From positions 1,854,501 to 1,918,500 of the forward strand of contig JARHVA010000397.1 of assembly GCA_037957365.1 (NCBI GenBank): a stretch of DNA of 64,000 nt. The letters run 5' to 3'. Source of the stretch: Torreya grandis (taxonomy: Eukaryota > Streptophyta > Pinopsida > Cupressales > Taxaceae). The notes beneath the pieces were generated by a model, which made no database searches, was not told the origin of the DNA, and saw nothing but the letters and a program-made list of their open reading frames with translations. Position 1 is the first letter of the stretch. Every line of letters begins with the position of its first letter. The translations under genes and the position numbers were made by a program. Positions 24,847 to 37,990 of this stretch are shown here, one piece after another.

Positions 24847-25700
24847 AATGGGGAATGCATCTCATAGGCCCATATATTCTACAATCGATTCTTCATTTTG
24901 AAACTCATTGAGGCATATGACCAAATTTTTCTAGTCCCAATATATGAGTTTAAGATGAAAAAAGCATAGGTTATAGTGAGGGTTTGCTTTAGGATGAGAA
25001 ACACCAATGGTAAATATATAATGTCCTACTTCATGAAGGGAAGCACCACTAAGATGGGTTTTTGCTTCAAGATGGGAAGCTCCAATAGGTGTTCTGGTCA
25101 ATATGGAATTTGAATCAAACAAATCTGAGTTAACAAGCTCATCAAAAAGGCTATAATGGGATGGTGTGTCACTGGTAGGGGTCTGGTTACTAGTCACTTT
25201 GAAAGAGTCACTCTAAAATGTCATGAGGTTATCCTTTAGTGGTTTAAATCTAAGATCATGATTCCAATTGAAAACTCTAGCTGATAAGGGTTCTAAAATT
25301 CCTTACACCTATCGGCCAAGGCCTTTCCTTATATAGTCAAGATGATCCATTATCTTGTTAGGGATATGATACTTTGGATTCTAAATATAATCAGCAAGGC
25401 CTTCATAACATAACCAATATCCCTCGATAAAATCCTCTTGATATTTATTTGGTGTGATTACAGGTATAAAAACCATAGGAGGTTTTGGTTGTTTCTTCTT
25501 TGGTTGCCAAATCTGATCAGGTCTATTAGGAATTTGGGAAGTTTTAGGCTTACTAAATATTTTAGTGGATTCTAGTAAATTTTTAATATTAAGGACATCC
25601 TTCAGATGGTACATGGAAATGCCTACATCTTTAATTAAATAACTTTCTTGGCCAAAGCTACAAGAAATGGATCGACTAAAGTGGAGGTTAGGTTACTAGG
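24847..25700 (-). pseudogene. Protease-RT linker of E4 copy 1
   Basis: The open frame 24,931-25,197 contains two imperfect repeats of a GASHPEAKTH / GVSHPKANPH type with HLSGASLHEVGHYIFTIG between. The open frame 25,381-25,614 reads FSKPKTSQIPNRPDQIWQPK and a FIPVITPNKYQEDFIEGYW tract. Copy 2 keeps the same blocks. No domain is recognised; it is probably a disordered polyprotein spacer. Confidence 0.6.
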
Positions 25701-26480
25701 GTCGATATAATTAGATGGAGATGGATGAGAAATGATCGCTTTGTTCTTCTTTGTAATGAATTCAAAACCTGGGCAATAGTTATAATTATAAAACTATACT
25801 TCAAGATGTTTGTAGTAGTGATATGGTTGTTGATCAATGGGAATAATAACCTCAATCCCATCATGGGGAAACTTAAGGCATTGGTGAAGAGTAGATGGAA
25901 CTACCTGTATTTCATGGATCAAAGGATGACCAAGAAGTATGTTATAAAGAAGCTCACTATCCATAATATGGAATAATGTGTGATGAGAAATAGACCCAAC
26001 CATGATTGGCAACCAAATTATACCAGATGACTCCCTCTCGGTGTTGTTGTAAGCATTGATTGTAATAATTTATAGTTGAATGTCTTTATCCATATATCCT
26101 AATCATCGTACCAATTTAAGAGATATGATTTTCATCCCCGAACCATTATTTATAAGAACCTGCTTGATCTTGTGGTCTACAATAATTATCTCAATGCATA
26201 GTGGGTTATTGTGGTTTGGGCCGAGGGTAGACATGTCTTTGTGATCAAATGTGATTTGAAAAAATGAAAATAAGTGTCCAACTAGGTTATATAACTAATC
26301 AAGTTTTATATCATTAGGCACATTATATTCTTTTAAAAGTTTATTGAAGATGGTTCTATGGACATTAGATGTTTGTAAGAGTTCTAATATGGAAATTTGT
26401 GTAGGGGTTTTATCTAATTGATAAATTAGACTATAAGGCCTTTGAATTGTGGATTAAACTATTTTAGTCTTTATTGGGAC
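25701..26480 (-). pseudogene. Aspartic protease of E4 copy 1
   Basis: Minus strand: QVLINNGSGMKIISLKLV at about 26,110-26,162, where the usual IDNGS catalytic Asp is Asn. Then GIIWLPIMVGSISHHTLFHI and YNILLGHPLIHEIQVVPST with HQCLKFPHDGIEV (25,794-26,012). This is the Tat-type protease with the ILLGRPWIH signature, here HP for RP. Copy 2 keeps the Asp. Confidence 0.85.
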
Positions 26481-29291
26481 AATATTTGGTTTTGTTACCA
26501 TTGGCACAATTTTTTCATTGGGTTTTATCACAGAAGTGCATAAAGGGCCCTATATGGTAACTGATCGGCATCTAGTTGTGACTACATAACCTAGAGGTGG
26601 CAATGAGTTATTATAATTAGAAGAGGAAGGTAAAGGGCCTTGGATGGTGACCTATGGGTGACTAACTATATTAATACAACTTTAGGTCAATGAGGAGCCT
26701 TTATATTTTGAAGAAAGGTGATGTTGTTCATAATTAGTAACACATGTAAATGGAGTTGCAACATGATTAGGTGAACCCGACATGGTATTACTAGGTGGAG
26801 AGGGTGTTGACCATATAATGATGGGTCCCATGTTGTAATGAAAATGAGATTGGTGGCATGGTTTCAAAATAATAATGGTAATGTGGGATACAAAAATACA
26901 TCCCATAATATTATTATAGCCATAAGGTATGTTGTTATTAGCCACATTGTTAGTATGGGCATTATGATCTTGATTATGATCATTACAATTTTGACCCTGT
27001 TGTTGGTTCTAATTCTACCTTTGTCCTTAATTGTGACCATTTTGATTATTTCTTGGTAGTGGTGGATCATGTTGAGGAAAGGGGTCTTTGTAGATTCCCA
27101 TATCTTGATTTGTGTCTGGATTAGGGGCCAACTTAATTTCTAGTTCACCAACTTCAATAAAGTCCTCAATAATATGTTATAATTGAACACAATGATATAC
27201 ATTGTGACCAACAACATGATGAAAGTAACACCATTCATTATCTTTGTACCAATCTATTTTTGGTTGATCTTGAGGAAATGGCCTTGATATTAGCCATACA
27301 ATTAATTTAGCTAAAATGAGCTTTTATAACACTATTTAAACCAATTCTCATAACTTACTAAAGACTCTAAAGTTGTTATGAAATGTCCTTCATCGAGGCT
27401 ATTTCTACAAAGTAGGTAGTGGATTTGGGGGAGTTAATTGTACATTTAGAGGAAGCATATCCTATACCATTTATACATGTCTTGTTTTAGTCACCCCATT
27501 TCCAACCATGTTCTTATTTTTCCTAAAGCCTTTAGGCTTATCCTATATAACTATTTGAACTAGTGATTTAGTCTGATTAGATGGTTGACCTTATGCAAAA
27601 ATATTAACAAGGCCCTTACCAATAAGAGCCTTCTCAATCTGCACTCCATCAATAATTTCTTCAAATTAGCTAGCACAAGCTAACAATAGATTATGCACAA
27701 CTTCAAGATGCAAATTTTGTGCAAAGATATTAGCCAACTATTTATCTAGTAAGTTATGTTGAAAGCAACCTACCAATGCTCTCCACCTTGTAGATATGTC
27801 GTGAAACTTTCACCATCATGCTACTTGGCTTTGTATAAGTCAATAATGGTTAGTTCATGTTTTATGTTATATGATAAATGGTTAATGAACTATTATGATA
27901 AGTCATTCCAATCTGTAACTGATCCCTTGGGTAGTTTAAGTAGCCAATCAAGAGCTTATCCCGTAAAATTTCATAGAAATAGTCATAGTAAGTACTCACT
28001 ACTATAAGTAACCTCTTGCCATAAGATAAAGAATGCCTATATGTGCTCATGCGGATCTCCTTTTCCTTTATACTTGTCAAAATTAGGCACCTCAAAATGA
28101 GGGGGAAAGGGGTTTTTAATAATAGATAAATCAAATGGATATGGTCATATCTCATTGAATTTGTACTTTTAGACTATATTATTCATCTTCAATCTTTGAA
28201 CAATTTCTTTCATAGAATTCCATTCTTGCATGTTTGGTGCATTTGTGGATTAAATAAGATGTTGTTGGGGTGGAATGTGCCCCTGGTTTCATTGTTATTC
28301 GGATGGAATGTGCCCCTAGTTTTGTTGTTATTGGGGTGGAATGTGCCCTTGGTTTTATTGTTGTTGGGGTAGAATGTGCCCCTAGTTTTATTACTATTAG
28401 GGTGGAATGTGCCCCTAGTTTTGTGTGGATATATAGGGAGTGTATGCCTTTCAATCCATGACTTGGTTTTGATTTTCTCCTTGAGTTGAGAACATAAGCC
28501 GTTGATTCTTAGATTATAAAACATTCCCTGAATTTAGTTGTTTTGTAATTTGTTTATTTTGGAAATTTCTATGTTTATTTACCAATTTTTGCATTGGTTG
28601 AAAAGAACTAGATAAATTATCTTGAGGGATTTCCTCAATTCAAATTGAATGTTTTGGATTTTGATTTTGTAAAGTAACAAGAGGTTCTTGATGATTGAAG
28701 AATTTATGTTCCATGTCAAATGAAACACTTTGTAAGGTCTCTTGTGACTTTAACTATTCATTTAGATTACCTTGATCCACTATGGTAATGTCTTCATCTA
28801 GCATTTGTTACATACTTTGAACCATATTTCCTTGTTTTTTCAAAGCATCATTTTGAATTGAAGTGTCAACTAGGGATTTAGTTATGTCTATGACAAGTTG
28901 ATCTACATATTGTTGACTTATTACATTGATCTTAGCTGGAAGATATGGATTTATGGGTTTTGAATCTATTTTTATTTAATTTTCTTTGTTAGAGGAAGAG
29001 GGTATGCCTATTCATGCAAAATCTCTCTTTCCATCATTATTCTCCTTCTCTAACTAAGTTATGCAATTATTCTATAATAAAGTTAGAAGGTAGTCTAGCA
29101 CCTGATTCTATCAATCTAAGAATGGCTTCATCTTGATCTTCTTGGAGTTGGTATTCATTGTTATCATCTTCAAATTGTACTATTGTGGGGATGTCATCAA
29201 AAATAATGGGGTTATCTTGAACATCATAAAATTCCTCATCTTCATAACTAAGGCCATAAGAGGCCCCACTACCAGTGAACCTTTGAGTCAT
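26481..29291 (-). pseudogene. Gag of E4 copy 1
   Basis: The start is the ATG at 29,291 (minus), giving MTQRFTGSGASYGLSYEDEE, an acidic N-terminus; copy 2 starts at the same residue. Next come a Gln-rich tract, the 11-residue repeats (28.26-28.43 kb), the gag core (27.7-28.2 kb) and a zinc knuckle WCYFHHVVGHNVYHC (CX2HX4HX4C; 27,182-27,235), then Asn/Gly/Pro-rich sequence (26,682-26,945). The usual role is capsid assembly and RNA binding. Multiple stops. Confidence 0.85.
28263..28432. repeat. 33-bp tandem repeat in gag, five units (E4 copy 1)
   Basis: Five units of about 33 bases containing GGGTGGAATGTGCCCCTAG on the plus strand code repeats of NKTRGTFHPNN on the gag strand. Copy 2 has four units at the same place. 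Confidence 0.9.
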
Positions 29292-31184
29292 ATCTAAAAG
29301 AGTTGTTTTGTGTGTTGAATAACATTATACCAATGCTTGGAAACCAACAAAGTATGCTTTAGATCTCTTTTAAACAAATAACCAAGGTACCAATGAGACT
29401 ATAAGGGAGGGTGGTTTGAAACCACACACAATTTAGAAGATTTGGTTCATGAGTTTACTCAACCTTTGGTAAAGTTGAAATCAAATAGATCAGAAGAGGG
29501 TAAGGTAACTCAAATAACCAAGGTGAAAACTAGTACACCAAAGCCTAGATCTTTGTGATACACTCATACTATAAAGGCTAGTTTCAACTTTGACAATTTG
29601 ACCCTAGAATTTTAGAGGATATCTCTCTAGATTACAAAGAAGACAAAATAGACTAAGAAACTCAAGATGTAAAAACATACATGAATCACTAAGTATAAAT
29701 CAAGGACCAAATAGGTAGAACAACATTACCACATGATTCTAGTAGGATAAAATATGTTCTAGGACTCAAAGCATGAGTGATGTACAAGATGACTTGAGTC
29801 CACCAAGATGATAATGTGATTTTGAGTCTTACTAAATGACCATTAATCCAAATAGAAAATTGAACCCAAGTCACAACAAGATTAGTGCACAAATGGTGAA
29901 CCCACTTTGACACCAACCCTTAGAACTTAGAAAGAGTCAATTTCAAATGCGGATTATAAATGAAAGATTTATAGAAATTGGGTAAAACATCTAGACTCAA
30001 TTGGGCAACATGACTGCACTAAAGTGGATAACATGACATAAAGCTTTTGATAATAATTTTAATAAGGAAAAGATGAATTTTTCAATTGGATAGCATAACA
30101 CCTCCCTTGTTCAAGAAAATTGAGGAAAATGTGTTTTGGTTAAGTTCATTGAGTTGACAATAATTTTTAGACAAAAATCAAGACCAAGTAAGCTAATGAC
30201 AAAAAACAAACATCTTAAGTCTAAACTAACAAAGTATGGTAAAGTGGGGTCTACTAAACTAGCAAGGTTTCGATCATTTTAGGGGAATCAATTGCATAAT
30301 GACTTTCATGTCAAACGATGCAAAAGATAAGCACAAAAATTAGGTGACCATGGTATTGGCTAGTTGTAAAAAGGTCTAGTCTTTTTTACAACCACTACAT
30401 CTTGCTATTCACTCAATGTAGTGTGATGTGCAAATGTAGATACATCCCATGTGCAACTCTAATTAGGAGCCAAATGAATTCAATGCCAAGAGGTGAAACC
30501 CTAGGTCAAAACTTACCTAAATAACTCATGGGAGGTGATGAAGTCCCCCTCACAAGCCAAGTTTGCATAAAAATAAAGAAAACATGAAATAGAAAGAATT
30601 TAGGGTCATTTTTAAGGTCACCCAAACTTTGATAAGTTTTTGGGGAGTGCTTTAGATGACATTCTTTTGGAGCCTTGGAATAGGATTTTTGAAATAGGAA
30701 TGGTGCTTTTGATTCCAAGGGTTCCCTAAAGGGGGAAAATGGAAGAGCATACACATGGCATCCTTCTTTTTGCCAAAAAAATTCCTAACTTAAATAACTA
30801 TTGAAGACAAAAGAAAAGTTTTAGAGAGATGAGTTCATTTTAAGCACCAAATTTGAAAGATTTGGTGGTGTTTATTTGACAACTTAGTCTTAGTTATAAC
30901 TTTGAAAAATAATGCTAAAAACACTTATTTAATCACCTTAAATGTTATTTTAAGCACCAAAATAATGTTCCTAATTCATTTTAAAGCATGCAAAAGGTGA
31001 TTTAAACATGTTTTTACCAAATGTCGAGCTTGATCCTGCAACAAAAATGTTAGCATGTCCTTTAGCGTTGAAGCTATTTTGGTTTTGAAATAATGAACTT
31101 CAAAAAAAGATCTCTTAGGTTTGTGTTTTAAGAAAAACACAGTGACTGCCTTCAATTATATAACCAATGATGGTTACACTTGCT
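29292..31184 (-). other. 5' leader of E4 copy 1
   Basis: Untranslated region between the lost middle LTR and gag, matched by 41,593-43,490 in copy 2 nearly throughout. No coding signal; the open stretches at 29,689-29,916 and 30,506-30,754 look like chance. The right end stops at GATGATGGTTACACTTGCTA, where copy 2 goes on for another 230 bases to its PBS and LTR. Confidence 0.65.
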
Positions 31185-31250
31185 AATCGATGAAAATTTC
31201 AACATAAATGGTGTTAGGAATTGGATGTTTATATTTTTCCCCTATTTGAG
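31185..31250 (-). repeat. Residual middle LTR stub and polypurine tract of the E4 dimer
   Basis: Leader sequence (CTAATCGATG) joins directly to the outermost 40 bases or so of the LTR (AATTTCAACATAAATGGTG to GGATGTTTA). The polypurine tract of copy 2 follows (minus strand CAAATAGGGGAAAAA). About 1.4 kb is missing relative to 43,493-44,879: the end of the leader, the PBS and nearly all of the LTR. This marks the join between the two internal copies. Confidence 0.85.
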
Positions 31251-33400
31251 AAGGTTTAGCAAGACATTCTAGTGAAGCAATGTCTTTTCAAAGAAAAGAG
31301 TTGTCAAGAATAAATTAGAATAGACCCATGATGCCCCCTTGAGAGGACATACTAGGATGGAAGAAAAGGATGGAATCTCAAAAAGAGAGAGAAAGTGAGA
31401 TATTAACCCATGGAATAGATCACATCCAGATGAGATAATGTTGGCACGTGAGATTGGCACGTGTGAATGCATGCACATGTGAATGCATGTTACCTAGAAG
31501 CCTAATTTCATATTATGAGCCTAACTTTTGCAAAGTGTTCTTGAGAATCATTCATCAGAGCTAATGTTGATGTTGAGACTTTGAGACTTGAGCATGAAGT
31601 GCTTGATATAGAAAAATAAATTAGGCATCATAAGTATGAATAAATTATAATGACATAAGATTCCAATTATGCTAAGACAATTCAAATGTGAATACCTATA
31701 ACTAAGGATAATGGTAAAATAAATAACAAAATCAGAGTTACAATAATTTACATTTAAACAAAAAAGAAAAGATAAACATAAACATAAACATAAATAAACC
31801 TAACTTTAAATCAAGATATGATCTTAAGTATGAACAAAAAATTTAAAAATAAAAATAAAGAATGTCTTAATGAAATGAGACCAAGATATGAATAATCAAG
31901 ATCAATGTGGACCATCAAGGCATTCTTAAACACAAAAGAGAAAAAGAAAAATCAAATAGAAAAAAAAGACACCAATAATAATTAAATAAACAAAATGGTA
32001 CAAGAATAACATAATAACATAGGATCAAGCTATAAACAATTGAGAGCTATGTGAATCATCAATATGTTCTTAAACACAAAAAGGATAAGCAAAAACAATT
32101 AAGGAAACACAAGACCAAGATGAAACTAAAAGTAATAAAAGTAGAAAATGAGAAGAAATAAAAGGAGAGGTGTGAAACCATCACAAAACACCAAGAAAAA
32201 TAAAATAAACACACACAAACAAAATCCAAGTTAAGGCAATCTAAAGACAAATGTTCATGCATGTGCAGTAGAGGTGTTACTTTCCACCATATCATAACAA
32301 AGAACAATGACATGAAAATTGTTCCCTAATTAAAGAGGAACAATGATAGAAGAAATGGGGGAAGAGAAGAAAAGGATGGGGTTGGATGAGCTAACTCTAG
32401 ATGTATAAGACAAGTGGACACTACCTACATAGCTCCATGGATGCATGTTCCAACATGAACTTCAAGCCAAATGTTGTTCTCTTAGGAAATGGGATAGAAG
32501 AAAAATGATGTTCAAACCAACTTGATTAATGTTATAGAAGAAATGGAAGATATGAAAAATAAATGAGAATGGTTTGGTAAATAAGAAGCTGATGAGAAAA
32601 AAAATAATGACCTTGAAAAATATCAAGTGCATGGGACAAGATGAAATAAACTAGTGTTTTTGTGCTTGTAAAATGTCAAGAGTGTAGCATGGTAGAATGT
32701 GAATGTAAAAATGTATAGAATCATGAGATAATGTTTTTGTTATTTTGTTGATCATTTTTCTAATGTTTTTGGTGTTTTTAGGATAAAATATGTAAAATTT
32801 AGGGCCATCTAATCAAGGATATGCATATCCTAAGAGTGAGTTTCCAATAAGATAGCTAAGCCAGTTAAAATGACTCATACTCACAAATTAGTGAGAGCGA
32901 GGATCTTGATAAAACAATAAAGAACAAAAAATGTGATATAGAATAATGTGAAACATAAAGTTAAAAATAAGTATATGTATTCACCTATCTATAATAGTGT
33001 AGCAATGATCTATAACTAAAAATATGCTTCTATTCACTTGTCTGAAGCTACACAATACTATCTTGGCTAAACTACTTTGTAGAACTACTACTAAGGATGT
33101 TCATAATGTTCATGAGACATAATAAAGATAATAATTGGTTAAGAGATAAAAAGTGTTCAAGCTTATAACATGCCTTATACATAAAAAATAATATTCCTCT
33201 AAAAGAGAGCAATCTAGAATGGGATGAAGCATGTGTTCAGAGTACCAAGGATTCAAAGCCTTTACTATCTAGAATCATGAAAAGTGGACTAGGGTAGTAT
33301 AAAATGGATTTGAGGTAAGATATAAGGGTGGGATAAAATTATGTCAACATAAGTTTCCCCCAAGTTATGGGTCTTGTAGATAATGGTTCAAAGTTATTCA
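31251..33400 (-). other. 3' non-coding region of E4 copy 2
   Basis: Counterpart of 19,213-22,130 and shorter by about 0.77 kb. The gap lies at about 31,440-31,480, where short GGCACGTG and GAATGCATG direct repeats sit. No coding signal. Confidence 0.7.
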
Positions 33401-34620
33401 TGTATAAAACCTCTTAAGGTGTATGATGTTCATGGGCTATAAACGTTCATCACCATTAGGTTTAGCTAGTCGATATGCTCCTGATCCATAGTTTGCTATG
33501 ACAATATATGGTCCTAACCAATTAGGCTAAAACTTTCCTTTATTATTGGGTTCAACATTCATGTTCTTTTGGTTCTCTTTCAAAACTAAGTCACCAATCT
33601 CAAATTCTCAAGGGAGAATGCATTTTTTGTAGCTCTTTCACAATTTGTTCTGGTAGGCCTACAAGTTTTCTAGGGTACAAATTCTTACCATCAAGAACTT
33701 CTAGTTTTTTTAGCCATGAGGCTCTATAGTCTTCATCATCTTCAATGTGCTCTGGTGATATTCTTAATGATGGGATATAAATCTCATCTAGGATGATAGC
33801 TTTAGTGACAAATATAAGGGAGTATGGAGTAGCTACAGTTGGGGTGTAATGATTGGTTCTATAAGCCCAAAGGGTAGGAATGAGTTGCAAGTGCTAATTA
33901 CAGCTAGTATCATTGAAAATCTTCTTTAAGATGGATATAAGGGTTTTATTTGATGCCTCAGCTTGTCTGTTGCCTTGTGGGTTATATGGAGTGGATTTAT
34001 TGTGATTTATCTTGAATTTTACACAAAGAGATTTTACATCTTGATTCACAAAGGATCTACCCTTATTGGATATAATATGGGATGGGATGTTATATCAACA
34101 AATGATATGGTAATCAAAGAATTTGGATATTTGTTTCTTGATAACATAAGTGAGAGGAATGGCCTCAATCCACTTGTTAAAGTACTTGATTGTAGTCAAA
34201 ATGTGCTTATGGCCATTTGAAGATGTCAGGTTAATTTTCCCAATGAGATTGAAAACCCATATTAAGAATGTCCATGGTGTTGTGATCGGATGCAATGGTA
34301 AGGAAGGTAAATGTATTAATTTTCCATGTTGCTAACAAGGAACACACTTATTTACATAATTACAAGCATCTATCTCCATTTTGGGCTAATAATATCCTAT
34401 TTTGAGGAGTTTCTTTTCTAGGACTACACCATTGGTATGGGCCCCACACATTCCTTCATAAACCTCCTTTAGTGCCAACTTGGATTTTCACAAAAATAAA
34501 CAATGAAGAAGTGTTCCATCATAGCCTTTATGATAAATCATGTTTCCAAGGAAGATATAATGTGTTAAGAAATGAAGGAATAGTTTTTGTGGGTTTTTGG
34601 AAAGGTCGGTGGGAAATACA
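33401..34620 (-). pseudogene. Integrase of E4 copy 2
   Basis: Same blocks as copy 1. The zinc-binding part is near 34,340-34,500 and the core near 34,095-34,295, with GKINLTSSNGHKHILTTIKY and FNKWIEAIPLTYV (the region after the first catalytic Asp). The Glu region lies at 33,900-34,010, and the C-terminal half at 33,600-33,890 has QLIPTLWAYRTNHYTPT, SLRISPEHIEDDEDYRASWL and KLEVLDGKNLYP. It ends near 33,420. Frame breaks near 33,890 and 34,095. Confidence 0.85.
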
Positions 34621-35190
34621 TGACTATGGAAATAGTTATAAAAACCTTGGTACCATGGTAGTTTAGGTGAGGGATTAAGATTAGAAATGGTGCATATCCT
34701 CTCTAAATTTGATATAAAATGTGTTGGCTGAAGAATATTTTCAATTAAGAATTCATACTCTTTAGCACTATCATGTATTTGAATCATGGAACTAATTATT
34801 TCCATGACATCGATAGACCTATTGTTGACTCATGGAACATGCTCAAACTACAAATTTTTAAAATGTGTTTTGAGGTTATAGATAATTTGTTTGTAAGGAA
34901 TAAGCTTGTCATCCTCTATTTCATATTGGTTAATTGTCTCATTTATGATTAGCTATGAATCTCCATAGACCTTTAAGCTTTGAATATCCCACTGTATAGT
35001 AAGATGGATCCCTACAACTAATGCCTCATATTTGGCCATATTATTTGTATAATGAAATTGTATATGGAATGCTTTGGGGGTCAGATCCCCCTATGGTGTG
35101 ATCAGTAGTATGCTACTCTAGACCCTTGAGATGTGAAGGATCCATCAAAATATAGCATCCACTAATTAGGTTTTTGTGATGTTTGTTCTA
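34621..35190 (-). pseudogene. Additional RNase H (aRNH) of E4 copy 2
   Basis: Minus strand from about 35,170: WMLYFDGSFTSQGSRVAYY, a good match to the aRNH start (DGS, with GSG changed to GSR). It goes on through FHYTNNMAKYEALVVG-like and HKLIINETINQ-like blocks, then the connector at 34,488-34,805 (EYEFLIENILQPTHFISNLE, PWYQGFYNYFHSHVFPTDL). First catalytic Asp present; stops follow within 20 codons. Confidence 0.8.
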
Positions 35191-36820
35191 TCATCATGAT
35201 AAAATCATCTGAAAGGTCAAAGTTGAGAGGTTAAGTGGCCTTAATAGGAGATTTTTCAAGTTGGTCATTAAGAACTTGTCCTTTGATTCCTTTTGATTCC
35301 GATACTCAATATCAAACTCACTAAGGAGCATAATCCATTTATCCATGTGTCCTTGAAGAGCTACTTTAGATAAGAGGAATGTGAGAGGATCTACCTTGGT
35401 GATAACAATAGTTTTGTTATTTAACATATAATGTCATAATTTCTAACTGGTGAACACCATAACTAAACATGCCTTCTTAATAGGCATATAATTATGTTCA
35501 TAGGATACCAATGTGTGGCTTAAATAATGAACAATGTGTTCCTTACCATGATCATCATGCTGAGCCAAAAGTGCCCCCAGTGCATGTTTCATGACTGATA
35601 TATAAAGAAGCAGTGGCTTTCCTTATGTTAGAGGTTGTAAGACTGGTGGATTGGCCAAGTATGTTTTAAGCTTTGCAAATGCTATTTGATAATCTTCATC
35701 CCACTGAAATGTTACCCCTTTATTTAAGAGATGGGTAAATGGGTGGCACTTATCTACCAATTGAGAAATGAACCTACGTAAAAACTGGATCTTTCCTTAT
35801 AAACCTCATAGATGTTTAAGATTATTTGGTGGAGGCATTTCCATAATATCATTGACCTTTGTAGGTTCTAATTCAATCCCTCCTTATGATATAATGAACC
35901 CTAGAAATTTTCATGATGTGACTCCAAAGACACATTTCTTAGGATTTAAGTGAACTTTATATTCATGAAGCCTCTCAAATATTCTTCATAGAATGTTAGG
36001 ATATCTAGCTCTTATTCTTGATTTTTTTAGTATATTATCAACATAGTTCTTGACAATGTCATGCATCATGTCATGGAAAATGATAGTCATTACATGTTGA
36101 TATCTGGCTCTAGCATTCTTCATACTAAATGGCATGACTTGGTAGTAGAATACCCCCCACAGGGTGGTGAACATAGTCTTATGCTGATATTTAAGGGTTA
36201 TCTTGATCTGATTTTAATAAAAAAATCCATCCATTAAGGATAACATCTTGTACCCAATAGTTGAGTCGATGATCATGTCAATGTTGGGCAGATAAAAATC
36301 ATCTTTTGGGCATCCTTTGTTGATATCATGGAAATCAGTAAAAATAAGTATACCTAAGGTATTTTTACTCACTGGTACTATGTTGGAAACCTATTTAGAT
36401 TAATTTAGTGGTCTGATAAAATTGGCTCCTAACAACTTTTCCAACTCAGCCTTAACCAAAAGGGTGATGTGTGGATGTATCTTTCTTAATTTTAGCTTGA
36501 CTAGTTCAGCACTAGGATGAACAACAATATGATGCAAAACTAAATCTTGGTCCAAGCCTATCATGTTAGAGTATTCCCTTGTAAATATGTCTATATAATC
36601 CTTAATAATGGATATAATATGTTCACATTCTACTTCAATAAGGGATGTTTTAAGATAAATAATTTTGGGATTCTCATAGGTTCCCAAATTTACTTCTATT
36701 GTGTTCTCCATAAGGAGTTTGGATCCATCCTTTAGAATTTTAGGAAATTTATGGTCATGATCATTTTCCTCAAATATATCTTCTTTTTGTTCCTCCAAAA
36801 GATATAGATAATAAGAATAA
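35191..36820 (-). pseudogene. RT and RNase H of E4 copy 2
   Basis: The most complete RT in E4. The open stretch 36,400-36,798 gives the N-terminal RT part (IIKDYIDIFTREYSNMIGLD then HHIVVHPSAELVKLKLRKIH and VKAELEKLLGANFI). Then come MDGFFY, TLWGVFYYQVMPFSMKNARA and NYVDNIL at 36,034-36,045, where the second catalytic Asp of YVDD has become Asn by a single G-to-A change. Thumb and RNase H follow to 35,194-35,427, which has FLLSKVALQGHMDKWIMLLS and EFDIEYRNQK. Stops and the active-site change make it dead. Confidence 0.88.
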
Positions 36821-37990
36821 TCAGAATCTACCTTCTTCGGTAAAGGCCAATTAGTAAAAACCTTTGGAAACTCAAGAGCAAGATGATCAAATATTTGATG
36901 TTTCTTTGAAGAGATGCTTGTACTACCTATGGAACTTGGGCTAGATGCACTTTTTACATCCTAAGGGAATGAACAAACTTTCCCTCATGGGGGTGCCTAA
37001 AATAGGTTTTCACTCAAAGGCTTGTATTTTTCTTTACTTTTTCACTAATTGACAAGTGCCTCAAAGAGGTATTCACTTGAAGATATTGATGTTTTTTATT
37101 TATTATGACCAAGAAAGTTTTCTTGCTCTCCAAATTAGGTAGAAGGATCTAATGAAAAAAAAAACCCTACTTATGATCACCAATGAGGAATGCATCTCAT
37201 AGGCCCATGCATTCTATAATAGATTCTTCATTTTAAAACTCATTGAGGTATATGACCAAATTTTGTTGGTCCCAATATATGAGTTTAAGATGGCAAAAAC
37301 ATAGGTTATAGTGAGGATTTACTTCAGGATGTGAAGTACCAATGTTAAAGATATAATGTCCTACTTTAGGAAGGGAAGCACCACTAGGATGAGTTTTTGC
37401 TTCAGGATGGGAAGCTCCAATAGGTGTTATGGTTAATATAGCATTTGAATCAAATAAATTTGAGTTAGCAAGCTCATCAAAAAGGCTATAATGGGACATT
37501 GTTCACTCCTAGGTGTCTCATTACTAGTCACTTTGGAATATTCACTATAAAATGTCATGGGGTCATCCTCTAGTGGTTTAAATCTAAGACCATGATTCTA
37601 ATTGACAACTCCAATTGATAAGGGTTCTAAAATTCCTTGCACCTATGGGCCAAGGCCTTTCCCTATATAGTCAAGATGATCTATTATATTTTTGTGGATA
37701 GGATACTTTGAATTCTAAAAATAATCAGCAAGGCCTTTATAACATAAATAATCCCCCTTGATAAAAGCCTTTCGATATTTCTTTGGTGTGATTGCAGGTA
37801 TAAAAACCATAGGAGGTTTTGGTTATTTCTTCTTTGGTTACCAAATCTGATTGGGTCTATTAGGAATCTAGTAAGTTTTAGGCTTACCAAATGTTTTAGT
37901 TTATTTTAGTAACTTTTTAATATTGAAGACATCCTTCAAATGGCACATAGAAATTCCTACATCTTTAATAATAACCTACTTGGCTAGAGC
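36821..37990 (-). pseudogene. Protease-RT linker of E4 copy 2
   Basis: The open frame 37,233-37,499 has GASHPEAKTHPSGASLPKVG and GTSHPEVNPHYN, the same repeats as copy 1. The tract near 37,700-37,890 matches the copy 1 IWQPKKKQPKPP block. The stretch 36,821-37,200, absent from copy 1, is Ser/Lys-rich. Confidence 0.6.

Noticed and set aside
26838..27070. Hydrophobic Ile/Met/Thr-rich open frames on both strands (also 39,163-39,471)
   Set aside because: They lie over the Asn/Gly/His-rich gag C-terminus of E4; AT-rich Asn codons read as Ile or Leu on the other strand and frames, so apparent membrane segments are artefacts.
28263..28432. CRISPR-like array of 33-bp repeats
   Set aside because: Units are directly adjacent with no unique spacers and code an 11-residue protein repeat; the context is a plant retrotransposon.
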